Positions 51,761-61,303 of a stretch of 64,000 nt of DNA are shown in pieces (position 1 is the first letter of the stretch; every line of letters starts with the position of its first letter). Both the position numbers and the translations under genes were made by a program. Source of the stretch: Streptomyces halobius (lineage in GTDB: Bacteria > Actinomycetota > Actinomycetes > Streptomycetales > Streptomycetaceae); contig NZ_CP086322.1 in the NCBI RefSeq assembly GCF_023277745.1, positions 4,650,001 to 4,714,000 on the forward strand, read 5' to 3'. Under the pieces are notes generated by a model. It saw only the letters and a list, made by a program, of their open reading frames with translations. It made no database searches and had not been told where the DNA came from.

Positions 51761-51932
51761 TGTGGAATGCCTCCACGGGCATCTCAAGGGGCACCTCCAC
51801 ACCTCACCCGGCCGGTGACGGTGCTGCGATGCCGCGCCGGGCATCGTAGGCACCCCTGTCCGGCCGCGTCGAGCGTTTTCCGGCCGGATCTCGCGCCCAT
51901 AGCGGCTGACGGGCTGACGGGCAGTGGCCGGG

Positions 51933-52583
51933 TCAACCGGCATGTCCGGCCGCGCCGTTCGCGCTCGGGGACGGATCCGTGGGACGGGCGAAGAGCTGGT
52001 CGACGTGGGTGCGCAGGACGCCCATGGCCGCGTCGGCGGTGCGCTGGCCGACCAGCACGCTGGTGCCCAGGCCGTGACTGAGGGAGAGCAGGTGGGCGGC
52101 CTCGGCCGCCGCGTCCCGCTTCCGGTCCACCGCGCCCTCCCGCTGGGCCTGTTCCAGCACGCCGGTCAGCTGCCGCTCCAGACGGTCGGGGCCGGCGACG
52201 AAGGGCTGGGCGGCCAGTTCGGGGTCGGTCATGGCCAGCACCGCGTACGAGGTCCACACCAGGTGGAAGGCTCGGCTGGCCTCGTCGGTGGGCAGCGCCT
52301 CGGCGAGGAACGCCTCGACGAAGGCGTGCGCACTCACCGGACGCGACAGGCCGTCCAGCCGGGCCGACCACCGCAGGTGGCTCTGCTGCTCCAGGCGCTC
52401 CAGGGCCGCGTGCAGCAGCTGGGCCTTGGTCTCGAAGTAGTACTGCACCAGGTTCGGCGACATGCCCGCCTCGGCGGCGACCGCGCGCATCGTCACCGCG
52501 TGCAGGCCCTCGGCCGCGGCCACGCGGACCAAGGCGTCGATGATGTGCGCCCGGCGCTGGGCGTGGTCGACCCGCTTCGGCAC
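51933..52583 (-). CDS. TetR-family regulator
   Basis: 216 aa. The N-terminal HTH is IIDALVRVAAAEGLHAVTMRAVAAEAGMSPNLVQYYF in two parts (helix 2/3 and the YYF end); the C-terminal domain is the BetI/YjdC-like ligand part. GTG 52583 follows GGGGGAG. It is divergent from the DHA2 exporter gene, whose promoter it probably represses through the dyad at 52620-52637. Confidence 0.92.
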   Translation of the reverse strand: MPKRVDHAQRRAHIIDALVRVAAAEGLHAVTMRAVAAEAGMSPNLVQYYFETKAQLLHAALERLEQQSHLRWSARLDGLSRPVSAHAFVEAFLAEALPTDEASRAFHLVWTSYAVLAMTDPELAAQPFVAGPDRLERQLTGVLEQAQREGAVDRKRDAAAEAAHLLSLSHGLGTSVLVGQRTADAAMGVLRTHVDQLFARPTDPSPSANGAAGHAG

Positions 52584-52619
52584 GGCTCCCCCTTCGGTCT
52601 TGTGCGGCAACCCGTTTTC

Positions 52620-52637
52620 ATAGTACCGCTGTACGAT
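52620..52637. promoter_or_regulatory. Candidate TetR operator
   Basis: ATAGTAC-CGCT-GTACGAT, 7-bp arms with one mismatch, midway between the divergent TetR and exporter starts. Confidence 0.45.
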
Positions 52638-52656
52638 AAAACCGCCGCGGCGACGG

Positions 52657-54120
52657 GTGAAGCGCATGGGACATCGCGAAACACAGGGCACCAGCAGCCG
52701 ACCGGGCACCGGGCCGACAGCCGGAGCGGCGGGTCGGCGGGCGGCGTCGGCAGTGCTGTGGCTGGCCTGTGCGGCGCAGTTCATGGTGGTGCTCGACGTC
52801 TCGGTCGTGAACGTCGCCCTGCCTTCCATCCAGTCCGCCTTGGGCTTCGACGCCACGAGCCTGCAGTGGGTGGTCGGCGGCTATGCGCTGGTCTTCGCCG
52901 GATTCCTGCTGCTCGGGGGCCGCCTCGCGGACCTGTACGGCCGCCGTCGGGTCTTCGTGTGGGGGCTCGTCCTGTTCGCCACTTCGAGCCTTGTCGGCGG
53001 GCTCGCCGCCACGCCGGGCGTGTTGATCGCGATGCGGGCCGTACAGGGCCTCGGGGCCGCCGTGTTGGCCCCGGCCACGCTGACGATCCTGACCACCACG
53101 TACACCGAAGGGCCCTCCCGTACGCGGGCGTTGGCGATCTGGACCGCGGTCGGCTCCGCCGGCGGCGCGGCCGGCAACGTGATCGGGGGAGTGCTCACGC
53201 AGTCCTTGTCCTGGCGGTGGATCCTGCTGATCAACGTCCCGATCGGAGCCGTGGCCGTACTCGCCGCCGTACGACTGCTCACCGCCGACCACTCCCCCAA
53301 GGAGGCGCGGCCGGCGCGGCTCGACGTGCCGGGTGCGGTGCTGGCCACTGTGGGCGTGAGCGGACTCGTCCACGGCGTCACCCAGGCCGAGAAGCACGGC
53401 TGGAGCGGGCCGACGACCGTGGCGGGACTGTCGGTCGGCCTCGTCGCGCTGACCGCGTTCGCGGTGGTTGAGACCCGGTATGCGACGGCGCCGTTGATGC
53501 CGCCGCGCCTGGTACGGATGCGCCCGGTATGGGCCGGCAACGCGGTGATGCTGCTGGCCGGGGCCTGCTTCATCCCCATGTGGTACTTCCTGTCGCTGTA
53601 TATGCAGGACGTGCTGCACTACGGGGCGCTCGCCACCGGTGTGGGATTCCTGCCGCACACCGTGGTCGGCATCGCGGCGGCCCGCCTCGCCCCGGTTGTC
53701 ATGCGGCACACCGGTGCCCGTGCCCTGATCGCGGGCAGCGCTGCGCTGTCAGCGGCGGGCTTCCTGTGGCAGAGCCGGATCGGCGCGGACAGCGGCTACC
53801 TGGACGGGCTGTTCGGACCCGCGGTCGTGATGTCCGCCGGGATGGGGCTGCTGATCACCCCCATCACCAGCACGGTCACCTCCGGCATCGCGCAGAACGA
53901 CACCGGCGCGGCCTCGGGGCTCATGAACACCACCCGACAGATCGGCGGCGCCGTCGGCCTGGCCGCCCTGGTCACCCTCGCCGCGGCCACCACGGGCACG
54001 GTCGCCTCCTACCGATCGGTGTTCCTGGCCATCGCGGTCACGTGCGCAGCGGTGGCCGTACTGGCCCTGGCGCTGCCCTCCCCGCACCGCCTAGACGAGG
54101 GCGCCGGGCCGGGGCGGTGA
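52657..54120 (+). CDS. DHA2-family MFS drug exporter (EmrB/QacA type)
   Basis: 487 aa with about 14 hydrophobic segments. Motif A GGRLADLYGRRR, the first-helix DVSVVNVALPSIQ and motif C-like GSAGGAAGNVIGG place it in the DHA2 (14-TMS) proton-driven multidrug efflux family. GTG 52657 and ATG 52666 are both possible starts and neither has a strong ribosome site. It is divergently arranged with its TetR regulator. Confidence 0.92.
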   Translation: MKRMGHRETQGTSSRPGTGPTAGAAGRRAASAVLWLACAAQFMVVLDVSVVNVALPSIQSALGFDATSLQWVVGGYALVFAGFLLLGGRLADLYGRRRVFVWGLVLFATSSLVGGLAATPGVLIAMRAVQGLGAAVLAPATLTILTTTYTEGPSRTRALAIWTAVGSAGGAAGNVIGGVLTQSLSWRWILLINVPIGAVAVLAAVRLLTADHSPKEARPARLDVPGAVLATVGVSGLVHGVTQAEKHGWSGPTTVAGLSVGLVALTAFAVVETRYATAPLMPPRLVRMRPVWAGNAVMLLAGACFIPMWYFLSLYMQDVLHYGALATGVGFLPHTVVGIAAARLAPVVMRHTGARALIAGSAALSAAGFLWQSRIGADSGYLDGLFGPAVVMSAGMGLLITPITSTVTSGIAQNDTGAASGLMNTTRQIGGAVGLAALVTLAAATTGTVASYRSVFLAIAVTCAAVAVLALALPSPHRLDEGAGPGR

Positions 54121-54164
54121 GCCCCAGTCCAGCGCCTCGGTCACGACGTACGGGCGTAACGCCG

Positions 54165-54818
54165 TCAAGACCCGTGCCGCGGCCGGTCGTCGACCGGCGT
54201 CTGGCGCGGAGCGCCCATGCCCGGCTCCGCATCGTCGGCCGTCGGCTCTGGCGCCCGCAGCCGGAACAGCGCGGCCAGGTAGACGGCGAACGGCGCGTGC
54301 CAGGAGTGATTCCCCAAGGCGCCGGCGGCCAACGGGTAAAGGAAACCGCCCGCGGTGGTGGCCGCGGTCCGCCAGCCCATCCCCCTGTCCCGCATCTCAC
54401 CCCGGCACAGGCCGAGCAGGGCGGCGGTGGAGCACGTGAAGACCGCCGCCGCGCCCACACCGAGGATCAGCCGGGAGGCGAACAGCACCGGGTAGGAGTG
54501 GACGACCAGGCCCGCGCCACCGCCCAGCGCGTAGACCACCAACCCCGCCGCGAGGGGCAGCCGGACTCCGCAGCGGTCGGTGGCCCGGCCCACCAGCGGA
54601 CTGACCAGGGCAATGGCCAGGCTGTGGGACGTCAGCACCAGCCCGGCCGCGGTGCCGCCGACATCCAGGGCCTGGCGAATCGCCTCGATGACCGGAGCGA
54701 TGGTGGCGCCACCCATGACCCCCAACGTGGAGGCCGGCAACAGCACCGCCAACGACGCCCGCCCCGCATGCGCAGCCGGTGCACCCGACGCGGAAGCAGG
54801 GTCAGCGGACATCGCCAT
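54165..54818 (-). pseudogene. Truncated MFS transporter (six segments only)
   Basis: 217 aa. It has an intact first half of an MFS protein (LAVLLPASTLGVMGGATIAPVI; GRATDRCGVRLPLAAGLVVYALGG; LILGVGAAAVFTCSTAALLGL). After six segments the frame ends in a hydrophilic sequence with no second half. Full-length MFS proteins are about 400 aa. An internal deletion and lost 3' end are the likely cause; a half-size transporter working as a dimer is not excluded. It overlaps the upstream monooxygenase-like gene by 17 nt. Confidence 0.7.
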
Positions 54819-55482
54819 CGGCGACGTCGATCAAGGCGGTGTGGAGATGCCAGCGGCGGTACCCGCAGGGCCGTACGCCCGCGATCTCCCCGGAGACTCG
54901 GCGCTGCACGCCCCGTGGGTCATCGGCGGCGAGCGCGTCGACGTGGGCCTGCTCGTCCGTCCACTCCGCGTAGTTGAACACCCGCGTGCCGTCCAGACTG
55001 GTGTGGAAGTGCCCCGCGATCGCCCCGGGCACCGGGGGCAGGTCCTCGGTCATGGCGAAGACCTCGTCGATGAAGTGCCGTTGGCGCTCCGGTCCGTCCA
55101 CGTCGAACACCGGTGTCACCACACACCCCACCCCGGCCTGCCCGGCGGCGCTCACGCGGGAGCGGTGCAGGCGATAGCGGACCGGCACCGAGGGCTCGGT
55201 ACCCGCAATCCCCGGTACGTACGGCACCGGCAGGACCAGAGCCGCGTCCAGCGCCTCATCACCTGTCCACTGTTCGTACGCCATCAGCGACAATCCGTCG
55301 GTGCCGGCGAACAGCGACCAGCTCAACAACCCGTCCGGCCAGGGCTCCTGCTCCCGAGTCCGGACGGCATTTTCGGCCACCGACTGCTGGTTGGCGGCAT
55401 CCCCCGTGTGCCGGACGGTGATCGCCACGGCCCGCGCATCAGTACGGGCGATGTCGGGCGGGGTCTTGGTACGGCGGATCAC
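54802..55482 (-). CDS. Antibiotic biosynthesis monooxygenase-like protein (duplicated ABM fold)
   Basis: 226 aa. Two ferredoxin-like ABM halves are visible, the first around LLSWSLFAGTDGLSLMAYEQW (split across a turn), the second around AIAGHFHTSLDGTRVFNYAEW. Each ends with a short helix. The activity is unknown; relatives oxidise or isomerise small polyketide-like compounds. GTG 55482 follows GGGGGAG. The gene is divergent from the TetR gene at 55627. Confidence 0.78.
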   Translation of the reverse strand: MIRRTKTPPDIARTDARAVAITVRHTGDAANQQSVAENAVRTREQEPWPDGLLSWSLFAGTDGLSLMAYEQWTGDEALDAALVLPVPYVPGIAGTEPSVPVRYRLHRSRVSAAGQAGVGCVVTPVFDVDGPERQRHFIDEVFAMTEDLPPVPGAIAGHFHTSLDGTRVFNYAEWTDEQAHVDALAADDPRGVQRRVSGEIAGVRPCGYRRWHLHTALIDVADGDVR

Positions 55483-55558
55483 GACAGCTCCCCCTACAGG
55501 TCAGCCACGTGGGCAGGCCGAGGCCCGACCCACACGAGAAAGTGGGACCGAGTCCGAT

Positions 55559-55593
55559 AATGGCACGAGTACCGAAAGGGCTCCAGTGCCATT
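55559..55593. promoter_or_regulatory. Inverted repeat between ABM and TetR genes
   Basis: AATGGCAC (55559-55566) and GTGCCATT (55586-55593) are perfect complements separated by 19 nt, 33 nt upstream of the TetR start. Likely operator arms for the TetR protein, inferred from position only. Confidence 0.5.
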
Positions 55594-55626
55594 TCGGCCC
55601 GGGTCCCGCATCGGTAACCTGATCCC

Positions 55627-56307
55627 GTGGCCACCGACACTTCCGCCCCCGGCGGCGACACCGCCCTGTCGCTGCGCGAACGCAAGAAACAGCGCACCCG
55701 CCGTGCGCTGGCCGACGCCGCGCTGGACCTGTTCAGCGAACGCGGCTTCGACCGCGTCACCCTCGAAGAACTCACCGCCCATGCCGAGATCGGCCGCAGC
55801 ACCTTCTTCCGCTACTACGGCACCAAGGAAGACGTCGCCATGGCCGCCGAGGGCGAACTATGGGACGCCTACACCGCCCACTTCGCCCAGCACACCGCCC
55901 CCGGCCCCGCACTCGACGCGCTGCGCGCCTCACTGACCGCGGCCATCGTGTCCATGCCCGACGGCTGGGACCACCGCTTCCTGCGCACCCGCCGTCTCGC
56001 CGCCGGCACCCCCGTGCTGCACGACCACAGCATCGTGACGTCCATGAAGGTCCAGCAGCGCCTGGTGGAGATCCTCGAAGAACGCCTCGGCACCGACAGT
56101 CGCGACGACGTACGGCTACGCCTGCTCGGCGAGCTCGCCCTCAGCGCCTGGCGCTGCGGCGCCCGCAACTGGGTCGCCGGACGTGGGCCCGACCGCCACC
56201 ACAGGCGCCGCGGCCACGGCGGCGCCAAGACCCTGGCCCGCCGCGTCGAGGAAGCCTTCGATGCCATCCCTGCCGCGCTGGCGACCGGCCTGAGCGGCGG
56301 CGGCTGA
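55627..56307 (+). CDS. TetR-family regulator
   Basis: 226 aa. HTH region LSLRERKKQRTRRALADAAL, LFSERGFDRVTLEELTAHA and IGRSTFFRYYGTKED are canonical TetR. The C-terminal part is variable with a His/Arg-rich insert (PDRHHRRRGHGG). GTG 55627 is the first codon of the frame that begins the conserved domain. Divergent from the ABM/MFS genes, which it presumably controls. Confidence 0.9.
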   Translation: MATDTSAPGGDTALSLRERKKQRTRRALADAALDLFSERGFDRVTLEELTAHAEIGRSTFFRYYGTKEDVAMAAEGELWDAYTAHFAQHTAPGPALDALRASLTAAIVSMPDGWDHRFLRTRRLAAGTPVLHDHSIVTSMKVQQRLVEILEERLGTDSRDDVRLRLLGELALSAWRCGARNWVAGRGPDRHHRRRGHGGAKTLARRVEEAFDAIPAALATGLSGGG

Positions 56308-56920
56308 GCAATCGCGCCTGACGCGGGCCGCTGGGAGCGATCGGTGCGAGCGGCCTGGATGTGACCGGTACGGATGCGAGCGGATGAATGTGAGCGGCAT
56401 CGCTGTGACCGGCACGCGATCGCTCCCGCGTCGGACACCGCGTACCGACCCGCAGTACCGACCCGCACGCCCGCAACGCGCCGCGTCGTCCGGCGCCGGT
56501 CCCTCCCCTCGTGGGGACCGGTGCCGAACGGTGGGGGCGGCGTCGGTCCGCGCCATACCGGTGCGGACCGAGGAAGGGGCCGGACCCGTGGTCGGCGCGA
56601 CGGCCGTCCGAACGGGACCGGTTCCCCGGATCCGTCAAGCTCGCGCGACGAGACCGTCGCCGCCGTCTCATAACTCCGGCGGAAGCTGACCGAGAACGAG
56701 CGGCGTCACGATGTACCTCTCCGGGCTTGTCCGTCCGGGCGCTGAGCTGGTGGCCTGTCTGGGAAAGTAGGCGCGCGGTGGGGCGCGCTGCTGCGACATG
56801 ATCCTGCCCGCTGCGGCTCCCTCCGAGGAGGTTCCGGTGGTGAGCCGACGGCTTCGCCGCAGGTCAGCCGTATAGAGTGAGTTTTCCGGTCCGGATGTCC
56901 AGGTGCGGGGGAAGTAAGGA
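56308..56920. other. 613-bp gene-free region
   Basis: Contains degenerate repeats of GGATGTGACCGG/GCGAGCGG type at 56335-56420 and a long G/C-rich stretch. Short frames show no recognisable product. The last 100 bp presumably drive the large nSTAND gene; GGGGAAGTAAGGAG precedes its start. Confidence 0.5.
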
Positions 56921-59900
56921 GTGGAGGCCTTGAGTTCCGACTCAGGGGCACGCACAGCCTTCGCGGAACGTCTCGCTCTGCTCTACAAGGAGGCCGGTAA
57001 CCCTCCCCTCAAGCGCGTGGCCGAGTCGGTCGTCCGGCTTCAGCGGGTCGACGAACGAGGGCGGCCCGTGCGGGTGTCCGCGCAGCGGATCAGCGACTGG
57101 CGACGGGCCAAGAACGTGCCTGCCCAGTTCACCGCCCTCGCGGCGGTGCTGCACGTCCTGGTCCCCGAAGCACGGCGCCTGCGGCCCGTTCCGGTGTCCA
57201 CGGGCCTGTACGACCTGGCCCAGTGGCAGCGCCTTTGGGAGCACGCGGTGGCCGACCCGGTCGGCGACCCGGCGACATCCGTGGAGGAGAAACGCCCGCC
57301 GGTCGAAGCCCCGGCCATCCCCGGTGGTGTGTGCCCCTACCGGGGGCTGTCCTCGTACCGTCAGCAAGACGCCCGGTGGTTCTTCGGCCGGGAGCGGAGC
57401 ACGGACGCCCTCGTCGCTCAGCTCCGCGCGGCGGAGAAGACGGGTGGCCTGGTCATGCTCGTGGGCGCCTCGGGGGCGGGAAAGTCCTCCCTGCTGAACG
57501 CCGGCTTGGTGCCCGCGTTGGAGAACGGCGCGCTGGGCGACGGGAGCGGCCGGCCGAGGGAGGTACTGCGGCTTGTGCCGGGAGGTGATCCTCTCGCGGA
57601 GCTGGCCCGGCGGATTCCTGAGCTCGCGCACGTCGCCTCTGCCCCGGAGACAGCACGGGAACCGGCGGCGAAGGAGCCCGGTACGCCCCCTTTCCGGCAC
57701 GTGGTGAGGGAGGCCGTCACGACATGGGCACGGCGCGAGGCTTCGTCCGCCGCCCGTCCGGTCGTCATCGTGGACCAGTTCGAGGAGGCGTTCACCCTCT
57801 GCTCCAGCGAAGCGGGCCGGCGCGCGTTCATCCAGATCCTCCACGCCGCGTGCGCGCCCTCCCCGGGTGACCCGGTCCCCGTGCTCGTCATCCTCGGCAT
57901 ACGCGCCGACTTCTACGAGCAATGCCTCGCGTACCCCGAACTGGCCGACGCGCTGCAACACCGGCACATGGTGCTCGGGCCGCTGACCACCACGGAGCTG
58001 CGCGAAGCGGTGACCGGCCCGGCCAAGGCCGTGGGTCTGGAACTCGAACCCGGGCTCGCGGAGATGATTGTGCGGGAGGTCAGCGCCGACGGTCCCCGCG
58101 GGACGCACAACGCGGGCGTACTGCCGCTCCTCTCCCACGCCCTGCTCGCCACCTGGCAGCGACGGAAGGCGGGCAGGCTCACGCTGGCCGGCTACCGCGC
58201 GGCGGGCGGAATCCAGGGCGCGGTGGCGGCGACCGCCGAGCGGGCCTGGTCCGGCCTCGACCCGGCGGCACGCACGGCCGCGAGACTTCTCCTTCTCAGG
58301 CTGGTACGGCTGGGCGAAGACACCCAGGCCACCCGTAGGCGGGGGACCCGGCGCCAACTGGCGGCGGAGTCGACGGACCCCAACAAGACGGATGAATCGC
58401 TCGAAGCACTGGTGCGCGCCCGATTGGTGACACTCGACGCGGAGACCGTGGAGATCACCCATGAAGCCCTGCTCCACGCCTGGCCGCGGCTGCGCGACTG
58501 GATCGACGAGGACCGGAACGGCAACCTGCTGCGCCAGCGCCTGGAAGAGGACAGCAGAGCCTGGGAGGGCTCGAACCGCGACACCTCACTGCTCTATCGG
58601 GGCACCCGTCTGGAACAGGCCCACAACTGGGCGGAATCCGCCGGGGACCCCTTTCTGACCCGGAACGCGGTGGACTTCCTGGCCGCTTCGGTCCGGCTGC
58701 GCAAGCGCATCGTCTGGATCAGCCGCGGTGCGGTGGCGGCTGTGGTCGTCCTGGCGATGCTGGCCGTCGGTTCGGCGGTGGTGGCGTGGCAGCAGCGGGA
58801 CGACGCCGTGTTCGCGCAGGTGCTCGCCGAAGCCGATCGCGTCCAGGACACGGATCCGTCGCTGTCCGCCCAGCTCGACCTGGTGGCGCACCACTTGCGG
58901 CCGGACGACGAGGGCGCGAACAACCGGTTGATCTCGATCGTGAACGCACCGCTGGCCACACCGCTTCTCGGCCACACCGGCGCCGTCTACCTCACCTCGT
59001 TCAGCCCGGACGGACGGACCCTGGCCACCGCGAGCTACGACCGCACCGTGCGGCTGTGGGACGTGTCGGACCGGACGCACCCGAAACCCCTGGGCAAACC
59101 CCTCACCGGCCACACCAGCTGGGTGAGCACCGCGGTCTTCAGCCCGGACGGAGACACCCTCGCCAGCGCTTCGGACGACGGCACGATCCGGCTGTGGGAC
59201 GTGCGGGACCCCGGCCACCCGCACCCGATCGGCGCGCCCTCGACCGGCCACGACGGCACGATCTCCCTGCTCGCCTTCAGCCCGGACGGCCGCACGCTGG
59301 CCTCCGCCAACCAAGATCGCGCCGTCCGCCTGTGGGACCTGGACGACCCGCACCGGCCGAGGACGCGCGCTGTCCTGACCGGCCACACCGCCGCCGTGCG
59401 CTCCGTGGCGTTCAGCCCCGACGGACGGACGCTGGCATCCGGCGCCGACGACGACACCATCAGGCTGTGGAACCTGGCCGACCCACGCCGTCCGAAGCCG
59501 ATCGACACGGTGCTGACCGGCCACACGGACCTGGTGCACTCCGTGGCCTTCAGTCCCGACGGCCGCACGCTCGCCAGCGGCAGCGCGGACGACACCATCC
59601 GTCTGTGGGACGTGGCCGCCCCACATCACCCGAAACCGCTCGGCGCGCCGCTCACCGGCCACACCGCTCCCGTATGGTCAGTGGCCTTCAGCCCCAACGG
59701 CACCATGCTCGCCGCCGGCAGCGCGGACAGCACCGCGAGCCTGTGGAACGTCCGCAATCCGAAACACCCGTCGCAGGTCGGCGAGCCGCTCGCCGGCAGC
59801 AGCGGCGAGATGTACGCCGTGGGCTTCGGCCCCGACGGGCGCACCCTCGCCACCGGGACCGGCGACAGCAAGGTCCGCCTGTGGTCGATCCCGACATCGG

Positions 59901-61024
59901 ACATGATCGGCCGCATCGGAGCGTTCCGCCCGGACGGGCGGGTGCTCGCCACGGCCGCCCGCGACGAAAGGGTCCGGCTGTGGAACGTGAAGGCTCCCAA
60001 CCGGCCCGTACTGCTGGGCAAACCGTTCAGGCCCGAAAAGGGTGACGTACGGTCGCTGGCGTTCTCCCCCGACGGCCACACGATCGCGGTGCTGACGGGA
60101 AGCCGCGCCGTGCAACTGTGGAACGTCACCGACCCGTCCCGACCTGCCCCCTACGGGCCGCCCGTCGCGCTGCGGACACGATTCGCGGGCCCCGAAGCGC
60201 TGGCATTCAGCCCGGACGGGCACACGCTGGCAACCGCCCATGACGACCGCACCATTCAGCTGTGGAACGTCGGCGCCCCTCCCCCAGACTCGGCATCTCC
60301 CTCAGACTCGGCTTCGCTCGACCGGGGGGACCCCCATGACCGGGGGGACACCCATGACCGGGGGGATACCCATCGCCTTCTTCCGCTCGGCGCCCCGCTC
60401 ACCGGCCACAAGGGCTACGTCAACTCCCTCGTCTTCAGCCCGGACGGCCGCACTCTCGCCAGCGGCAGCGCCGACGGCACCGCCCGGCTCTGGAACGTGT
60501 CCGCCCCACGCCGTGCCGCCCCACTCGGCGCGCCCCTCAAGGGCCATCGAGGCCCCATCAACACGCTCGCCTACAGTCCGGACGGCCACACACTGGCCAG
60601 CGGCAGCGACGACAACACGGTCCGGCTCTGGAACGTGTCCGCCCCTCGCAAAGCAACCCACCTCTCCACTCTCACTGGCCACGCCCAAGCGATCGCGTCG
60701 CTCACGTTCAGCCAGGACGGCCGCACCCTGGCGAGCGGCGGCAACGACGACATGGTCCGGCTCTGGAACGTCACCCACCCCTCCAAGGCCACTCCCATCG
60801 GCCGATCCATGAGCCCCAACGCCAGAACAGGCAATTTCCTCTCCTTCAGTCCCCACAGCCGCATGCTCGGAATCTCCAGCGGCACCGGTACCGTCCGGCT
60901 GTGGAACCTGGACACCGACGCGGCCATGCGCCGCATTTGCTCGACCACTCGGGGCGTGATGACGCCGGACACTTGGCACGAGTATCTGCCCCGTCTCTCG
61001 TACGCGCCTCCGTGCGACGAGTAG
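56921..61024 (+). CDS. HTH-nSTAND NTPase-WD40 protein with 14 propeller repeats
   Basis: 1367 aa. Residues 8-85 form an XRE-like HTH (VRVSAQRISDWRRAKNVP). About 138-560 is an nSTAND1 NTPase with CPYRGLSSY, Walker A GASGAGKSS (182-190) and Walker B IVDQFEE near 285. One membrane segment spans about 597-618. From 680 there are 14 WD40 repeats (GHT...FSPDGRTLASGSxDxTIRLW pattern), enough for two seven-bladed propellers. Between repeats 10 and 11 lies a repeat-derived insert. GTG 56921 is close to AAGGAG; TTG 56930 has better spacing. STAND proteins are switch-like sensors; the trigger here is unknown. Confidence 0.9.
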   Translation: MEALSSDSGARTAFAERLALLYKEAGNPPLKRVAESVVRLQRVDERGRPVRVSAQRISDWRRAKNVPAQFTALAAVLHVLVPEARRLRPVPVSTGLYDLAQWQRLWEHAVADPVGDPATSVEEKRPPVEAPAIPGGVCPYRGLSSYRQQDARWFFGRERSTDALVAQLRAAEKTGGLVMLVGASGAGKSSLLNAGLVPALENGALGDGSGRPREVLRLVPGGDPLAELARRIPELAHVASAPETAREPAAKEPGTPPFRHVVREAVTTWARREASSAARPVVIVDQFEEAFTLCSSEAGRRAFIQILHAACAPSPGDPVPVLVILGIRADFYEQCLAYPELADALQHRHMVLGPLTTTELREAVTGPAKAVGLELEPGLAEMIVREVSADGPRGTHNAGVLPLLSHALLATWQRRKAGRLTLAGYRAAGGIQGAVAATAERAWSGLDPAARTAARLLLLRLVRLGEDTQATRRRGTRRQLAAESTDPNKTDESLEALVRARLVTLDAETVEITHEALLHAWPRLRDWIDEDRNGNLLRQRLEEDSRAWEGSNRDTSLLYRGTRLEQAHNWAESAGDPFLTRNAVDFLAASVRLRKRIVWISRGAVAAVVVLAMLAVGSAVVAWQQRDDAVFAQVLAEADRVQDTDPSLSAQLDLVAHHLRPDDEGANNRLISIVNAPLATPLLGHTGAVYLTSFSPDGRTLATASYDRTVRLWDVSDRTHPKPLGKPLTGHTSWVSTAVFSPDGDTLASASDDGTIRLWDVRDPGHPHPIGAPSTGHDGTISLLAFSPDGRTLASANQDRAVRLWDLDDPHRPRTRAVLTGHTAAVRSVAFSPDGRTLASGADDDTIRLWNLADPRRPKPIDTVLTGHTDLVHSVAFSPDGRTLASGSADDTIRLWDVAAPHHPKPLGAPLTGHTAPVWSVAFSPNGTMLAAGSADSTASLWNVRNPKHPSQVGEPLAGSSGEMYAVGFGPDGRTLATGTGDSKVRLWSIPTSDMIGRIGAFRPDGRVLATAARDERVRLWNVKAPNRPVLLGKPFRPEKGDVRSLAFSPDGHTIAVLTGSRAVQLWNVTDPSRPAPYGPPVALRTRFAGPEALAFSPDGHTLATAHDDRTIQLWNVGAPPPDSASPSDSASLDRGDPHDRGDTHDRGDTHRLLPLGAPLTGHKGYVNSLVFSPDGRTLASGSADGTARLWNVSAPRRAAPLGAPLKGHRGPINTLAYSPDGHTLASGSDDNTVRLWNVSAPRKATHLSTLTGHAQAIASLTFSQDGRTLASGGNDDMVRLWNVTHPSKATPIGRSMSPNARTGNFLSFSPHSRMLGISSGTGTVRLWNLDTDAAMRRICSTTRGVMTPDTWHEYLPRLSYAPPCDE
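60277..60371. repeat. REP-like insert and tandem repeat inside the WD40 gene
   Basis: CCTCCCCCAGACT ... GACCGGGGGGACCCCC (60277-60336) is an inverted relative of the palindrome at 14166-14205. It runs into three imperfect 18-bp units (GACCCCCATGACCGGGGG type) up to 60371. All in frame, adding HDRGDTHDRGDTH-like residues between two WD40 repeats. Confidence 0.6.
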
Positions 61025-61145
61025 CGGAGCCGAGGCCCGGCCAGCGGTGCCGACGGCCGACATGACGTGACACCGATCACAACCCGCCGTTGCAGCTGGT
61101 CAGTTGGCTCCCGTCAGGCAAGCAGCCTTGTTAGGCTGGGCCGCA

Positions 61146-61185
61146 GCCCGATCGCTGGTGCATCCCCCGTCGCCAGCGATCGGGC
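61146..61185 (+). terminator. Terminator-like hairpin
   Basis: Perfect 13-bp stem (61146-61158 against 61173-61185) with a 14-nt loop, 122 nt after the WD40 gene. Confidence 0.75.
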
Positions 61186-61303
61186 GTTGCCATGTGATCT
61201 CCCTCTTCAGGAGCCGTAAGCTGAAGCCGTCCGTCCGGCCAGGCGTCCGGCCCGCCGCAGCCTGGCGACCGGACGGAATGCTCTTCACCACTCCCCTGGA
61301 AAG

